DNA of 64,000 nucleotides, from assembly GCA_017557535.1 (NCBI GenBank), contig JAFYYM010000084.1:35263-99262 (forward strand). Direction: 5' to 3'. The position numbers were made by a program, and so were the translations under genes. The DNA is from Bacteroidales bacterium (GTDB lineage: Bacteria > Bacteroidota > Bacteroidia > Bacteroidales > UBA932). Positions 15,797 to 27,200 of this stretch are shown here, one piece after another; within the stretch, counting starts at the first letter, position 1; each line of letters starts with the position of its first letter. The notes under the pieces are model-generated. The model searched no databases. It worked only from the letters and a program-made list of their open reading frames with translations, and was not told where the DNA came from.

Positions 15797-17344
15797 ATGA
15801 GGAATCTATATCTGACAAACACCCTGACCAAGACCAAGGAGCTTTTCAAGCCTGTCCATGAAGGCCATGTTGGGATGTATGTCTGCGGACCTACCGTGTA
15901 CGGCGATGCCCACTTGGGCCACGCCCGTCCGGGAGTGACTTATGACGTGCTTTTCAAGTTGCTCAGGCATCTGGGATACAAAGTGCGTTACGTACGTAAC
16001 ATCACAGATGTGGGGCACCTTGAGCACGACGCTGATGAGGGTGAGGATAAAATCAGCAAAAAAGCCCGTCTTGAGCAATTGGAACCCATGGAGGTGGTGC
16101 AGAATTACACTTTCCGTTACCATGAGGCGATGCGGCTTCTGAACGTGGCTCCACCTTCCATCGAGCCGAGGGCATCGGGACATATCATTGAGCAGATAGA
16201 GACGATCAAGAAGATTCTTGAAGCCGGATATGCTTATATCTCAAATGGTTCCGTGTACTTCGACGTTGAGAAGTACAACGAGAGGCATCATTACGGCGTG
16301 CTGTCCGGCCGCAATCTTGACGATACCTTGGAAGGAACCCGCACTTTGGACGGGCAGAGCGATAAGAAGGCACCATATGATTTCGCGCTATGGAAGAAGG
16401 CAGAGCCTGAGCACATCATGCACTGGCCAAGTCCATGGAGTGAGGGTTTCCCAGGTTGGCACCTGGAGTGCTCAGTGATGGGAGAGAAATACCTCGGTGA
16501 GGAGTTCGACATCCATGGAGGTGGAATGGACCTGATGTTTCCCCACCACGAGTGTGAGATAGCGCAGAATGTGGCTTGGAGAGGCACCAGAGGTGTACGC
16601 TACTGGGTTCACAACAATATGATCACCATCAATGGCCAGAAGATGGGCAAGTCACTGGGGAACTTCATCACCCTTCCTGAGCTGTTCTCTGGAAGCCATC
16701 CTAAATTGGATCAGGCGTATTCCCCGATGACGGTTCGCTTCTTCATCCTTCAGGCACATTACCGCGGCACGCTCGACTTCAGCAATGAGGCACTTCAAGC
16801 CGCCGAGAAAGCCATGAAGAGGGTTCTTCAGGCTTACAAAGACCTGACCGCTATAGCAAAAGCCAATGGTGTAATCCAAAGCGAAGCGAAGGATCTTCCT
16901 TACGGCGAGTTTTCTTCCGCTGTCGCTCCGGACACCTGCCCCGCGGACTCGTCGGAAATCAAAGCTATTTTCGACGGTGTCTACGACGCCCTTTGTGATG
17001 ACCTCAACACACCGGTGGCTCTTTCACATATCTTTGAGGCAGTCAGGATAATCAACTCCGCGAAGTCAGGAGCCGTCAAACTCAGCGATGGTGACCTCAA
17101 GACCCTATTGCAGATATTCGATGACATCGTCTTAGGTGTCCTCGGACTCAGGGACGAGAGCGCGGGAGAAGGAGGCAAGAGTCAGGAGGTTGTATCCGGT
17201 CTCATGGATATGGTTCTCGAGGAGAGGGCTAAAGCTAAAGCCGCCAAAGACTGGGCCTTGAGTGACGCTATACGCGACCATCTCAAAGCCTTGGGAATCA
17301 CCGTCAAAGACACCAAGGACGGAGCCGAATGGACTATTGAATAA
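15797..17344 (+). CDS. cysS: Cysteine--tRNA ligase
   Basis: The 515-residue class I synthetase charges tRNA-Cys. Visible motifs: [17 protein letters not shown] (zinc Cys and the HIGH variant HLGH), ECSVMG and HHECEIAQN (remaining zinc ligands), and KMGKSLGNF (the KMSKS variant). The C-terminal helical region includes an insertion-like stretch near residues 350-380. I chose ATG 15797 over an in-frame TTG at 15791. The stop abuts, without a gap, the stop of the convergent GH51 gene. Confidence 0.97.
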   Translation: MRNLYLTNTLTKTKELFKPVHEGHVGMYVCGPTVYGDAHLGHARPGVTYDVLFKLLRHLGYKVRYVRNITDVGHLEHDADEGEDKISKKARLEQLEPMEVVQNYTFRYHEAMRLLNVAPPSIEPRASGHIIEQIETIKKILEAGYAYISNGSVYFDVEKYNERHHYGVLSGRNLDDTLEGTRTLDGQSDKKAPYDFALWKKAEPEHIMHWPSPWSEGFPGWHLECSVMGEKYLGEEFDIHGGGMDLMFPHHECEIAQNVAWRGTRGVRYWVHNNMITINGQKMGKSLGNFITLPELFSGSHPKLDQAYSPMTVRFFILQAHYRGTLDFSNEALQAAEKAMKRVLQAYKDLTAIAKANGVIQSEAKDLPYGEFSSAVAPDTCPADSSEIKAIFDGVYDALCDDLNTPVALSHIFEAVRIINSAKSGAVKLSDGDLKTLLQIFDDIVLGVLGLRDESAGEGGKSQEVVSGLMDMVLEERAKAKAAKDWALSDAIRDHLKALGITVKDTKDGAEWTIE

Positions 17345-18859
17345 TCAGTCTATCGAAATGAAAGTGACGGAATGGGCCGGAATGGTTACCGTTCCGTTCT
17401 TTATTTGCAGGGTCCTGCTCTCAGGCTTCACTCTCTCTACACCGATATCATTGTAATCATCGGGAGAATTCCCGGACAGGACAGTCGCCTGGACCTTCTT
17501 GGGAGCTTTGACACCAAGACCCTGAAAATCAAGGGTTAGAGGCTGGTCATTATCAGGATCCTTGTTGGCGACCGCATAAACAAAGCGCTTTCCTTCCTTG
17601 TCGGAGGTAAGGATCACGTCCAGTACTCCGATAGACCTGTCGCCATGAACCAAATCCGCCACCTTCTCCTCTGTCGGCACCATGTACGGCAACAGAAGGT
17701 TCGAATACATGTACAAGGCGTAATAGATGCAGCGTTTCACAATGCCCTCCGGATAAACGAATATCGCTCCCCTGGTGTTGACAATAGTCGAGAAACAAGC
17801 GAAATCCACCACGTCACTGTGACGCAAGCAAGCGTTAAGGAAGCAAGAGGCGTAGAGAGCGTCTCCGACGGAATATGTGGAAGCCACGTCATTGAGACGC
17901 CTTGCCTCAAAATCAAAACCTTGTCTCGGATTCCCCATCCCGGGATGGATCCAGCCCCTGAGTTGCCACTCATCGATAGCTAATTTCATCTTACCCGCAT
18001 AGCCTGAGGCCTCAAGATGTCCCATCATATTCTTTATATCTCCTTCCGGAATACCTGTCATCATCATGATGTCTTTAAAAGAGGCTCCGGTACCGTCCCA
18101 ACCACTATGAAACGCCACATAATCCAGGAACTGTCCAGCATTCTGAAGAAGGATCTGAACCGGCTCGCGAATATTCAGGCAGGCTGCGCCAAGTTTAAGG
18201 TCCTTATCAACTACCAACATCATTTTCGCCGTCTCACGCACGAGAGGTCCCCACTCCTGAGGTGTCTTTGTACCCATCTCCCAGGGAGCCAGGGTTTCGT
18301 TACCTATGCACCAGTATTTCACGTTATACGGTTCTGGGAAGCCATTGGCTATCCTCTTCCGACCGAACTCGCCTATAGAAAGGTTGCAATATTCAACCCA
18401 GTCACTCATTTCCTCCCTCGTACCGATACCAGCATTCGCGACAATATAAGGTTCGCAACCGATCTTCCCGCACCATCTCACGAACTCATCGGTGCCGAAT
18501 GTGTTCGGATCTTCAACACCCCAAGTCTTATCGAATACCGGAGTACGTTCCGGCCCGACGCCTTTGTACCAATGATAAGTGGAAGCGAAACAGCCGCCAG
18601 GCCAGCGGACAATCGGAACCTTAAGTTCCTTCATGGCTTCGATCACGTCCGTCCTGAAGCCATCCTCATCAGACAGAGGGTTGCCAGGATCGAGTATTCC
18701 TCCATAGATCTGGTTATCGAAATGCTCGATGAAATATCCGAACAGCTTAGGGTTGTACTCGACCTTTTCAGCTCCGGCTTTCACACATGTGGTGTTTTGA
18801 GCGGGAAGGATCCCTCCCACCGATAACAGGATGCATAGAATGACGTGTCTCTTGATCAT
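17345..18859 (-). CDS. Alpha-L-arabinofuranosidase, GH51
   Basis: A 504-residue secreted enzyme releasing alpha-L-arabinofuranose from arabinans or arabinoxylans. A Sec signal peptide (MIKRHVILCILLSVGG...AQN) precedes a TIM barrel with the acid/base motif WCIGNETLAP and the nucleophile region AIDEWQLRG, then a C-terminal beta domain. ATG 18859 was preferred to an upstream GTG at 18865. The gene lies 11 nt downstream of the GH92 fusion gene, so both are co-transcribed. Periplasmic; the exact polymer is not identified by sequence. Confidence 0.93.
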   Translation of the reverse strand: MIKRHVILCILLSVGGILPAQNTTCVKAGAEKVEYNPKLFGYFIEHFDNQIYGGILDPGNPLSDEDGFRTDVIEAMKELKVPIVRWPGGCFASTYHWYKGVGPERTPVFDKTWGVEDPNTFGTDEFVRWCGKIGCEPYIVANAGIGTREEMSDWVEYCNLSIGEFGRKRIANGFPEPYNVKYWCIGNETLAPWEMGTKTPQEWGPLVRETAKMMLVVDKDLKLGAACLNIREPVQILLQNAGQFLDYVAFHSGWDGTGASFKDIMMMTGIPEGDIKNMMGHLEASGYAGKMKLAIDEWQLRGWIHPGMGNPRQGFDFEARRLNDVASTYSVGDALYASCFLNACLRHSDVVDFACFSTIVNTRGAIFVYPEGIVKRCIYYALYMYSNLLLPYMVPTEEKVADLVHGDRSIGVLDVILTSDKEGKRFVYAVANKDPDNDQPLTLDFQGLGVKAPKKVQATVLSGNSPDDYNDIGVERVKPESRTLQIKNGTVTIPAHSVTFISID

Positions 18860-18870
18860 AATCACAAATA

Positions 18871-21810
18871 CTACTTGACTATCACGATATTAGGAACCTT
18901 ACGGGCCCCGGCATGGTCGAACTTCCGGTTGTCGTAAGGGAAGTTAATTATTCCGGTCTCGTCTGTCCAAAGGGTCGATGAACCACCTCCGTCAAGGTTC
19001 AGCGCATCTTTGAGACCGAGAAGACGGGCGACGGTGGCCAGCTCAGGAATGCTCATGCCATCGGCCTGACCGGGGAACCTACCGTCCACCACAACCATAT
19101 AGACCATTCCTTTGTCGTCCCAGCCAATGAATGTCCTGGGATGACGCATATAATTGAAGGAAGATTTCATATCAATAACCGGCACCTTCCCCTCTTTCAT
19201 AAGAACCGGACCCGAGGCTAAGGCTGAATAATACTCCGTCCTGTAGGTTTCCACTTTAGTGGAGTCGTACTGAAGTATTTCCAACTTATGACCTTCCTTG
19301 TCTTTTATGGCAAGGACACCGTTGGAACGCTCTTCCCCTGACGACGGAGTCCGTCCTAGAACCTCCCCATCTATGGAGAAGAAGGTGTGGGGAATAAGCC
19401 TTCTCATATTGAAATAGCTCCCGTTCAGCGCTATACGGGCTCCCTCACGGATCGCAATCGAGTCGGTGGTGGCAGCCATTTCCCCGGGAGCGTGAACTAA
19501 GGCCGTCTCCCTTCCTGAGGCAGGATACCTCGCGATGCTGATACTCTGCGTAGAGTTTCTGAAAGGGAATTGAACATATGTCCATTCAGCGCCATCTCCG
19601 GCGTCCTTCCATTCCCAACCCGCGGCATTCCACTCCTCACGGTCTTTTGGGATGACGGCTCCCCACTCCCTGTTCGGGATCGGGCCCATCTCAAGGGTAA
19701 GTTCCCCACCAGCCATGATGTCCTCATGGGTGATCCATGGACCATCAAGAGGCTTCCCATTCAAAGCGGCGCTCTGAATATATTTATTCTCGTCGGAGAC
19801 TCCTTTTGCCTTGATTCTAAACACTTTCCCATTAGAAAGACGCATTTCCGACTCTTCGAACACCGGACTCCCAATGGTGTAAACAGCCTCACCTGGAGTG
19901 ACGGGATAAAAACCTAAGGAGGAGAAAACCACGAAGGAGGTCATACCGCCACCATCCTCATCACCCGGCACGCCCATCAGATCATCCCTGAACCAAGTGT
20001 CAAGCATCTGCCGAATCCTCTTCTGTGTCTTCCATGGCGCCCCGGCATAATTGTATAGATAGGGAATATGCAAAGACGGCTCATTGGCCATCGAGAATTG
20101 GCCCACGTTGCCGGTATGATCCGGAAACTTGGCGTAGAAAAAGAACTTGGCCCTTCCCAATGGGGTGGCGAACATATTGTCAAGCTCCATCACGAACCTA
20201 TCGGGACCGCCCATCAGCGACACCAGATCCGGTATGTTGTGCTGAACATCCCAACGATACACCCAGGCGTTGTTCTCATCGTAGTATTGACGACCGCCTA
20301 TCCCTCCTCCGAAATTGTAGTCAACGTCAGGAAGGAATTCTCCATCCTTGTCCTTTGGATGGAAGAATAATGTCTCAGGATTGAACAACTTTCGGTAGTT
20401 GCCGGACCAATCGCGGTAATACTCAGCGGCTTCCTTATCCCCCGCAGCATCAGCGAGTTTTGACAAGGCCCAAGAGTCGTATGCCGTACCGAGACTCACA
20501 GCCACTGGCTGGCGTTGCTCCCATCCATCCACATTCGGATCGGTCTCAGGCTCTCCATCCTTGAGAGCGGGGAACCAGCCGTTATTCCAATAAAACTCAT
20601 CCAGAGCCCCGGCAGGATTTCCGCTCCATGGAACCAAAGTCTTCTCCCTCAACGCTTTCTGACCAGCCAAGAAGGCTGCCTTGACATCGATGTCCAAACC
20701 CTTGGCTAAAGCGTCGGCGAAGGTCGGAATCCCGTGGTTGGAGTTCATCCTACGAGAGTCTCCCGTCACCTCAGGGAAGGTGGGCATCCAACCTGTCCCC
20801 ATCTGATCAGCCATCCTTAAATATGACGCCAGGATATTCTCCTCAATAGGACGGTCCATAAGGATGCGGAGAGGATGCGCCGCCCTGTAAGTGTCCCAAA
20901 TCCAGTCATCCGTGTAGAACGGCACTCCCCCATCCTCATGGACAGAGTTGTCGAAGGCGCTCCAATACCGCCCGTCCTCGCTCATAAGGATAGGCCTCTC
21001 GAAAGTCCGGTAATATGAGGTGTAAAAGACTCTCTTACGTTTCTCCGGGCCTTTTACGGATATCCTTCCCAAGGTCTCATTCCATATCTTCCTGCCTGCG
21101 GCCGCAAGTGCATCGATATCATAATCCGTTAATTCAGCCCTAAGGTTGGCCTTGGCTTGGGCAATGTCGATGAATGATATTCCGTAGCGAAGCCTGACGG
21201 ATCCGGTTTCAAATCCAAGGGTTGTCCATCCACTTTCCTCCTCTTCGGAAACAACTGTGGACAAGGGTTTTACTTCTGGCTCGAGATACACATAAACCTT
21301 TGTCTCCCCATCCACAATCTGCCAACCTTCCAGAGCCTCGCCATTCCAGGAGACTTTACCTTTCCCGCTGTAAAGGATAACTTTAAACGGAGAGTCCGCC
21401 TTAAGTTCATATATGGCCGAATGATTAGACAGCGCATATCGGGCTTTGACTTCCCCTTCGGAAAGGGTAACCTCGAAGGAATATGGCGTGATGGACTCGT
21501 TATCATAAGAAACGGGTATAACCGGCCCCTTCTCGCCTCTTGTCGTGACCGAGAGCTTGAAGGCAGAGCGCTCCCTGTGGTTAGTGACTATCACCGGCAA
21601 GCCATTCAGGTATTCCGAAGTGTAATCAGATCGCTCCGGATAGATCCTGAGCATCGAGTTGGGCAGTTGGACCGTCGGATAGGTCGGGACAAGAAGGTGG
21701 CTGATATTCCCGGCGTAAGGGTTGACGTAATCTACTGGTTCGAGTTTCGGATCGACACAAGCGACCACGAATAAAGCAGCCAGTAATGCGGGAAAAACAT
21801 GATTTTTCAT
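18871..21810 (-). CDS. GH92 alpha-mannosidase fused to a phosphodiester glycosidase (NAGPA) domain
   Basis: A 979-residue lipoprotein (lipobox FVVAC). Residues ~25-720 form a GH92 exo-alpha-mannosidase: start motif VDYVNPYAG, WDTYRAAHPL, ANEPSLHIPYLYN (acid Glu) and GDEDGGGMTSF (catalytic Asp pair). These enzymes are Ca2+-dependent and inverting. Residues ~735-979 match the PF09992 phosphodiester glycosidase family (mammalian uncovering enzyme), with MRHPRTFIGWDDKG and the signature NLDGGGSSTLW. The pairing suggests removal of both a phosphodiester-linked cap and terminal mannose from a phosphomannan or N-glycan (inference). ATG 21810 gives the lipoprotein signal; the longer frame to 21891 runs into the upstream terminator. 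Separate from the upstream receptor genes by that terminator. Confidence 0.9.
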   Translation of the reverse strand: MKNHVFPALLAALFVVACVDPKLEPVDYVNPYAGNISHLLVPTYPTVQLPNSMLRIYPERSDYTSEYLNGLPVIVTNHRERSAFKLSVTTRGEKGPVIPVSYDNESITPYSFEVTLSEGEVKARYALSNHSAIYELKADSPFKVILYSGKGKVSWNGEALEGWQIVDGETKVYVYLEPEVKPLSTVVSEEEESGWTTLGFETGSVRLRYGISFIDIAQAKANLRAELTDYDIDALAAAGRKIWNETLGRISVKGPEKRKRVFYTSYYRTFERPILMSEDGRYWSAFDNSVHEDGGVPFYTDDWIWDTYRAAHPLRILMDRPIEENILASYLRMADQMGTGWMPTFPEVTGDSRRMNSNHGIPTFADALAKGLDIDVKAAFLAGQKALREKTLVPWSGNPAGALDEFYWNNGWFPALKDGEPETDPNVDGWEQRQPVAVSLGTAYDSWALSKLADAAGDKEAAEYYRDWSGNYRKLFNPETLFFHPKDKDGEFLPDVDYNFGGGIGGRQYYDENNAWVYRWDVQHNIPDLVSLMGGPDRFVMELDNMFATPLGRAKFFFYAKFPDHTGNVGQFSMANEPSLHIPYLYNYAGAPWKTQKRIRQMLDTWFRDDLMGVPGDEDGGGMTSFVVFSSLGFYPVTPGEAVYTIGSPVFEESEMRLSNGKVFRIKAKGVSDENKYIQSAALNGKPLDGPWITHEDIMAGGELTLEMGPIPNREWGAVIPKDREEWNAAGWEWKDAGDGAEWTYVQFPFRNSTQSISIARYPASGRETALVHAPGEMAATTDSIAIREGARIALNGSYFNMRRLIPHTFFSIDGEVLGRTPSSGEERSNGVLAIKDKEGHKLEILQYDSTKVETYRTEYYSALASGPVLMKEGKVPVIDMKSSFNYMRHPRTFIGWDDKGMVYMVVVDGRFPGQADGMSIPELATVARLLGLKDALNLDGGGSSTLWTDETGIINFPYDNRKFDHAGARKVPNIVIVK

Positions 21811-21854
21811 CTTGAACGGGGATGAATGGTTCTCTTTGTAAAGATACAAAAAAA

Positions 21855-21888
21855 CAAGGAGAGACCGCAATATGTCAGTCTCTCCTTG
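21855..21888 (-). terminator. Strong rho-independent terminator
   Basis: 11-bp inverted repeat CAAGGAGAGAC (21855-21865) and GTCTCTCCTTG (21878-21888). On the minus strand it is followed by TTTTTTTG. It closes the receptor/lipoprotein operon and indicates separate transcription, or read-through control, of the GH92-GH51 pair. Confidence 0.85.
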
Positions 21889-21906
21889 CATAAGGGATAG
21901 ATAAGC

Positions 21907-24240
21907 CTACTCAGTGGCTCCATTCAAGGAATATAGGGACGCTTTCTTGGATAAGGTCTCATATACCTTGTTCTTGGCATAGTAAGTAAGCTGGCCCTTG
22001 ACAACGACATCGTCTCCGACCTCAACCTGCTTGTCACCCTCCTTCCAGGACTGGCCGCCGAAGTACCAGAGACTGTAAGCCTCGAAATCCTTCAGGCTGT
22101 CATTCTTGAACTCTCCGTCATCGGACATCCAGAATATAGCGGTGCCGAATTCAACGGAATAGGCAGACTGGATCTTGGAAATCTTGCCTTTCACGCAGAC
22201 ATCAGGGAACGTCGGAGTGGGCTGATCGGCAGCCTTGGCAGCCTCTGTCGCGGCAGTGCAGGCGTCGATGAAGGAAACCGCACCAGCGATGTTGAAAGGA
22301 GCCACGGCGTTGCCGAGACCATTCTCATCGGTGGTGGCGCCATTGACGCTGTAAAGCCATGCACCCTTCTTGCTGTCAGTCTCGGCTACACCTTTGTAAA
22401 GGGTGGTCTTGCCGCAAACCACAACCTCATCACCAACCTGGACCTGGGCCTTGCCCTCAGTCCAAGCCTCGTTCCCGAGCCATTTGACACCGTAGCACTC
22501 GAAGTCGTGGGTGAAGTCGGTAGTGGACTTCTTATCCTCGCTACCATTGAAGACACCGTCATCAGAGAGCCAGAAAGTACCGGTTCCGTAAGAAGCGCTG
22601 AAGTCATAAAGAATGGCAGAGACGGTTCCCTTGATATAGACATCCTCGTCGAAGGTTGTACCTGAAGTGAGGAGTGTGGCGATCTCAGAAGCGGTATACG
22701 GGTTTGTGACCGTGCCCTTAGGATTGTCCACGTATTCGTCGATCTTGGTGGCGATGATGTTGACGTACTTGCCCTTACCGGAAATACCGTTGAAGTAACC
22801 CGTTACGGTGATCTTCTTGCCGTCGAACGCCTTGGCGTTCAGGCTCTCGGCAGGAGAAGAGATGCTCCCCTGCTTGGTGTCCGGATCGACACCGTCGATC
22901 TCCATGTTGTAGTACTTGCCGTCAGAAGAGACAGTAAGTGTACCGCTCAACTTGATGTATTCGGCGACGGTAGCGGTATATTCGGCTATGTTTGCGGTAA
23001 TGTCGGTAGCGGTAGGATGCTCGACAGTGTTGCCCTCGCTGTCCACGAAGATATCGGTGATGTCCTTTATCTCGGGAACACCGTTGTAGGTCGTCTTGGT
23101 ACCGGCCAACTTGACGCCATCACCTATCTTGAGTGCGGCGGCATTCTCTCCATAGGCGTAGATGGCGTTGTCTCCGTCGGAAAGGACGGCACCGGCCGAT
23201 GTTAGGGCCACGACAACAGTTGTAGGCAATGTCTGGACCTGATCCTTGTCAGCGGCCTCGATGATCTCAGAGACTGAAGCTCCGGTTGAAGGTGCACCAG
23301 CCTGGGTGATGCCGATTATCTTGAGAGCTGTGGGGCCCTTGATAGTGATATTGGCGGTACGTTTGGCAGTGCGGCTATTCTCGTCAGCATGGAGCTTGTA
23401 GCTACCGTCCTTATTCACATCCGTGATCTGGAGCCAGTCAGCGTCGCAGCTGACAAGCAGCGGGCTCTCCTTGGCTGTGACAACCATGTTGAATGTGGTG
23501 TCGATACAAGGCAACTGATCGAAGCTGAACGCATCAACGCTGATGAGGGACTTGACATGAGAGACCACAATGGCGGTCTTCTCCTTGGTCTCGGGAGTAC
23601 CCTTGTAGTTCATGAGAGAGCCCTCGATTGTAAGCTCGTCACCAACTGAGAACTCGTCACCTTTGGTGATCGAGGCGCCGTTGAGCCAAAGGCCACGGTA
23701 AACCTCGAGCCAGCCGCCAGCTGTAAATGACCCGTCGTCAGACAGATAATACGTGGCGTTGCCGTATTGCGGGCTGATCTCGTCGATCTTGCAGACAATA
23801 CCCTTCACACGATAAGTTCCACCAGCGACTTCCTGGTCGGCAAGAGGAGCGATAACAGCCAAAGCCTGCTTGACAGTCATTGTGACAGGCTCCGATTTCT
23901 GGGTGACCTGGAGGAGATTGATGTTCTGGGTTTTGCCTCCACACTCAATCTTGGCGGTAGCCTCTCTCGAATCGGTAGCGGCGGAAGCCGTAAATGACAA
24001 GGTGGTATTGCCGGCTCCGCCGGAGGAAGGATTCACGGTAACCCAGTCTGGGAGAGAAGTGATTGTCCAAGCGCCAGTGGCGGTGAGATCCGTGGGAACG
24101 GTACCACCGTTAGCAGGGAATGCGAGATATGATGAGGAGACTTTGACTTCGTCAAGGAAGTGGTCAGCCTCTTCCACGCAACCGGTCATAAGGAGACCGA
24201 GAGCGGCAATCAGGGAAACAATGATATATTTGGTTTTCAT
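21907..24240 (-). CDS. BACON-domain lipoprotein with repeated OB-like (DUF6359-like) modules
   Basis: A 777-residue lipoprotein (lipobox LMTGC). After the signal peptide comes a BACON domain (about residues 30-115, ending LLQVTQ), one OB-like module, a second BACON-like domain (about 230-310), then three more modules. Each module opens with a helix and a YxxGTV/KGIV strand (KGIVCKIDEI, KGTVSAILYD, KGKISKIQSA). Three continue through a YLSDDGxF-like motif (YYLSDDGSF, FWLSDDGVF, FWMSDDGEF) and end near VGDxxxxxGxLxxYKG. The modules resemble the OB-fold, nucleic-acid-binding-like family seen in Bacteroidota. It is coupled to the Oar-like receptor 17 nt upstream, as a surface ligand-binding partner. 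Ligand unknown. Confidence 0.8.
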   Translation of the reverse strand: MKTKYIIVSLIAALGLLMTGCVEEADHFLDEVKVSSSYLAFPANGGTVPTDLTATGAWTITSLPDWVTVNPSSGGAGNTTLSFTASAATDSREATAKIECGGKTQNINLLQVTQKSEPVTMTVKQALAVIAPLADQEVAGGTYRVKGIVCKIDEISPQYGNATYYLSDDGSFTAGGWLEVYRGLWLNGASITKGDEFSVGDELTIEGSLMNYKGTPETKEKTAIVVSHVKSLISVDAFSFDQLPCIDTTFNMVVTAKESPLLVSCDADWLQITDVNKDGSYKLHADENSRTAKRTANITIKGPTALKIIGITQAGAPSTGASVSEIIEAADKDQVQTLPTTVVVALTSAGAVLSDGDNAIYAYGENAAALKIGDGVKLAGTKTTYNGVPEIKDITDIFVDSEGNTVEHPTATDITANIAEYTATVAEYIKLSGTLTVSSDGKYYNMEIDGVDPDTKQGSISSPAESLNAKAFDGKKITVTGYFNGISGKGKYVNIIATKIDEYVDNPKGTVTNPYTASEIATLLTSGTTFDEDVYIKGTVSAILYDFSASYGTGTFWLSDDGVFNGSEDKKSTTDFTHDFECYGVKWLGNEAWTEGKAQVQVGDEVVVCGKTTLYKGVAETDSKKGAWLYSVNGATTDENGLGNAVAPFNIAGAVSFIDACTAATEAAKAADQPTPTFPDVCVKGKISKIQSAYSVEFGTAIFWMSDDGEFKNDSLKDFEAYSLWYFGGQSWKEGDKQVEVGDDVVVKGQLTYYAKNKVYETLSKKASLYSLNGATE

Positions 24241-24257
24241 AATACTCTCCCTATTAA

Positions 24258-27200
24258 TTAGTTAAACATATACTTGAGACCAATGGAAGCGTACCAGCAC
24301 TGACCGAGGTTATGATAAGGCACGAAGGTCTGAGTGCTGCCGCTGATGGAGGCAGGAGTTGAGAAGGTGGCGAAGCCGTCAGCATCCACTCCTTCATATT
24401 TAAGTATACGGGCCTCAGTACCGATCTCCGGATTGAGGTATTTGCTCACGCCCCAGCTGGAGTTGAACAGGTTGAGGACGTTCTTGAGGTCGAAACTGAG
24501 CTGCAGGGTGTTCTTGGTGTTACCCGCCTTCACAGTGAAGTCGTGCTTGTAGCTGAAATCAACCCTGTGAACCCAAGGAGAGTACACGGTGTAAGGCTCG
24601 GCATATTGACCTTGGTGCTTGCTCATATATTTGTCCTTATGGACATAATCCATGAAACGGTCTCGGCTGTCGGCGTTCACGAAACGGAACTTATTGGAAG
24701 CTACGTCCTCGTCAGTAGGAATGTAGATCGTGTCATAGGCGTAACCATCACCATTCATATCGTTGGTGAGCATATAGGATTCCTTGTATCCACCCTTCCA
24801 AGTCTCATAGATGAAATCGAAGTGGTTTCCACTCTTGTCGCTAAGGTCGAGAGCAGCCACAACGCGGTCAGGAGTCACGTACTGTGAGTTGTGAAGCTTG
24901 ATGTAGTTGGGACCCTCGGAAGTAGGAACATATGTGAAAGCGGACTCCGCGGCGGAACCGGGCATACCGGTGATTTCCTTGGAGACTGTGTGGGTGTAGG
25001 CGGCCATAAAGCTTACACCCTCGGTAGGACGCATATTGAATGTCACGTTACCGGTCCAACCATAACCCTTGCTGGTGTTCTCAAGGACGAAAGCCTTGGT
25101 GGCATTGCGGAAACCTGAAGGATAGATCGGACGGTTGTCGACACCGTTGAACCTGGCGAAACCACCGACATTGTTCATACTCCAGTCGGAAATGGACACA
25201 CCGTTGATGGTCTTGTTGAATATTCCTTCAGCGGTAACGCTCATCGGGAACACTGTAGGGAATGAATAGTCGACAGCGAGGGAAGTCTTCCAGATCTGCG
25301 GCATCTTGAAGTCGGGATCGACAGCGCTGATGGAAGAAGGAACCGTACCATCCTTAGGACTTACGGTGCTAGGATAACCAAGAGAGATCAACTTGTTGTA
25401 GAGGGCGTCGATAGTGGCTTTGCCGTTGGAATCGGTCACAAGACCTCCGGCGAATGTGTCCATCGAGAATCCCTTGGCAGCGGCGCTCTTGGCGTTGATT
25501 TGAGCCTGGTACTGCACGAGACCACCGTTGGTAGGCATATTCGTGAAGAACACGAGAGGGAGACGACCGGAGAAGAATCCGGATCCTCCACGAACCTTAA
25601 GGCTCTTGTCTCCAAGGACATCCCAGGAGAAACCAAGACGAGGAGAGATTGTGACAGTTCCATTGGGCCACTGGCCGGTGTCAATATGTGTCTCCTCATA
25701 GTTTTTGGCCTTCGGGTAGTAAGTCAAGGCCTTGATAGCCTCGTTTGTCATAAGGTCACCGTCATCGAAGAACAGACCGTCTACACGAGCGCCAAAAGTA
25801 AGTTTGAACTTGTCCGTAGCGTTCCACTCGTCCTGCACATAAACACCCAGTTTATGGAAACGGACGCGGGCCGCAGGCTTCTTCTCACCGTCATAACCGT
25901 AGGTGAGGCAGACAATCTCAGGGGTGGCACCGGCCAAGAAATCGCTGACACTATTATAGCGATAGTAACCCGAACCGTTACGCATGTACTGGTTGTCAGC
26001 CATCTGATACTCATAGTTGACACCACCCATGATCTTGTGGGCACCCGCATAATAGGTCAAGTCATCCTTGATGTTGTAGTTGATCTCGTTGACAGCGTTG
26101 TTCCAGGTGAAAAGCTCATAACCAAGAGACATGTAGTTGTTCTCCTGGGTGTCATCGAGGATGTCGATGAACGGGAACTCCTCGGATGTGCTGCTACGGA
26201 TAGGGTTCTGAACCTTGGAATATGTCGCCAGGAACTGGTTGGAGAGATTCTCCGAGAGACGGCTGTTGAGGTCGAATGACCAAGTGCTTACCATGTTTCT
26301 CGCGGCATACATCGAATTGGCGTAAGACATCGAGTACTGGGACATACGGGCTCCGGACATACGGGTACCACCGTCCATGGAGGTGGCGTTGGGAGTGTTC
26401 CAGGCGTTGTTCAAAGTGTAGTTGTACCTGACCGCGAGATGATGATTGTTGGAGATGTTCCAGTCAATACGGGCAAGGAGCTTGGTGTTGTCCTCGTCGG
26501 CAGGGAAATCGGTCCAGGAACCTGTGTCGTAGCCGTATTTGTTCTTGACGAAATCAGAGACAGTCTTCAAGTCAGACAGCTTGGTACGGGAGACATAGTC
26601 TTTGGCGTTCGCTTTTCCATCCTCGGATCCTCTCCAACGATTGACAATCGTAGGGGTCTTTGACTGCTCGGCGTTGACAAAGAAGAACAACTTGTTCTTG
26701 ATGATAGGGCCTCCGAAGGTGAGTCCATAAGTGGTGTTGCGATCCTTTTCGCGCGCACCGCTGATCTGCTCGCCCTCGATTGAGTCACCGCGCAGGTTCT
26801 CGTTGCGATGATAAATATAGGCCGAACCCTTGAAGGTATTGGTACCTGACTTGGTAATGGCGTTGATTCCACCACCGATGAAGTTGGTCTGACGTACATC
26901 GTAAGGGGAGATAACAACCTGAAGCTCCTCGATAGCGTCGATGGAGATAGGATTGCCGCCTCCAGGAAGACCGGAGCTCAAACCAAAGTTGTTGTTGAAG
27001 TTAGCTCCGTCAACGGTGAAGTTAGATGAACGGCCATCCATACCCGCGAACGTGGTTCCGTTACCGCCATAAGGAGAAAGCCTTGTGACATCAGTGATGC
27101 TCCTGCTGACAGTCGGCAGGTTGGCGATCTGCTGGTTGTTGATGTTGGTGGCGGCTCCTGTCTTCTCGACAGCCAACTTGGAGGCGGGAGAAGCGATAAC

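Noticed and set aside
25500-26279. An open plus-strand frame of about 260 codons opposite the Oar-like receptor.
   Set aside because: No start signal, no recognisable motif, and it lies entirely within a conserved receptor gene on the other strand.
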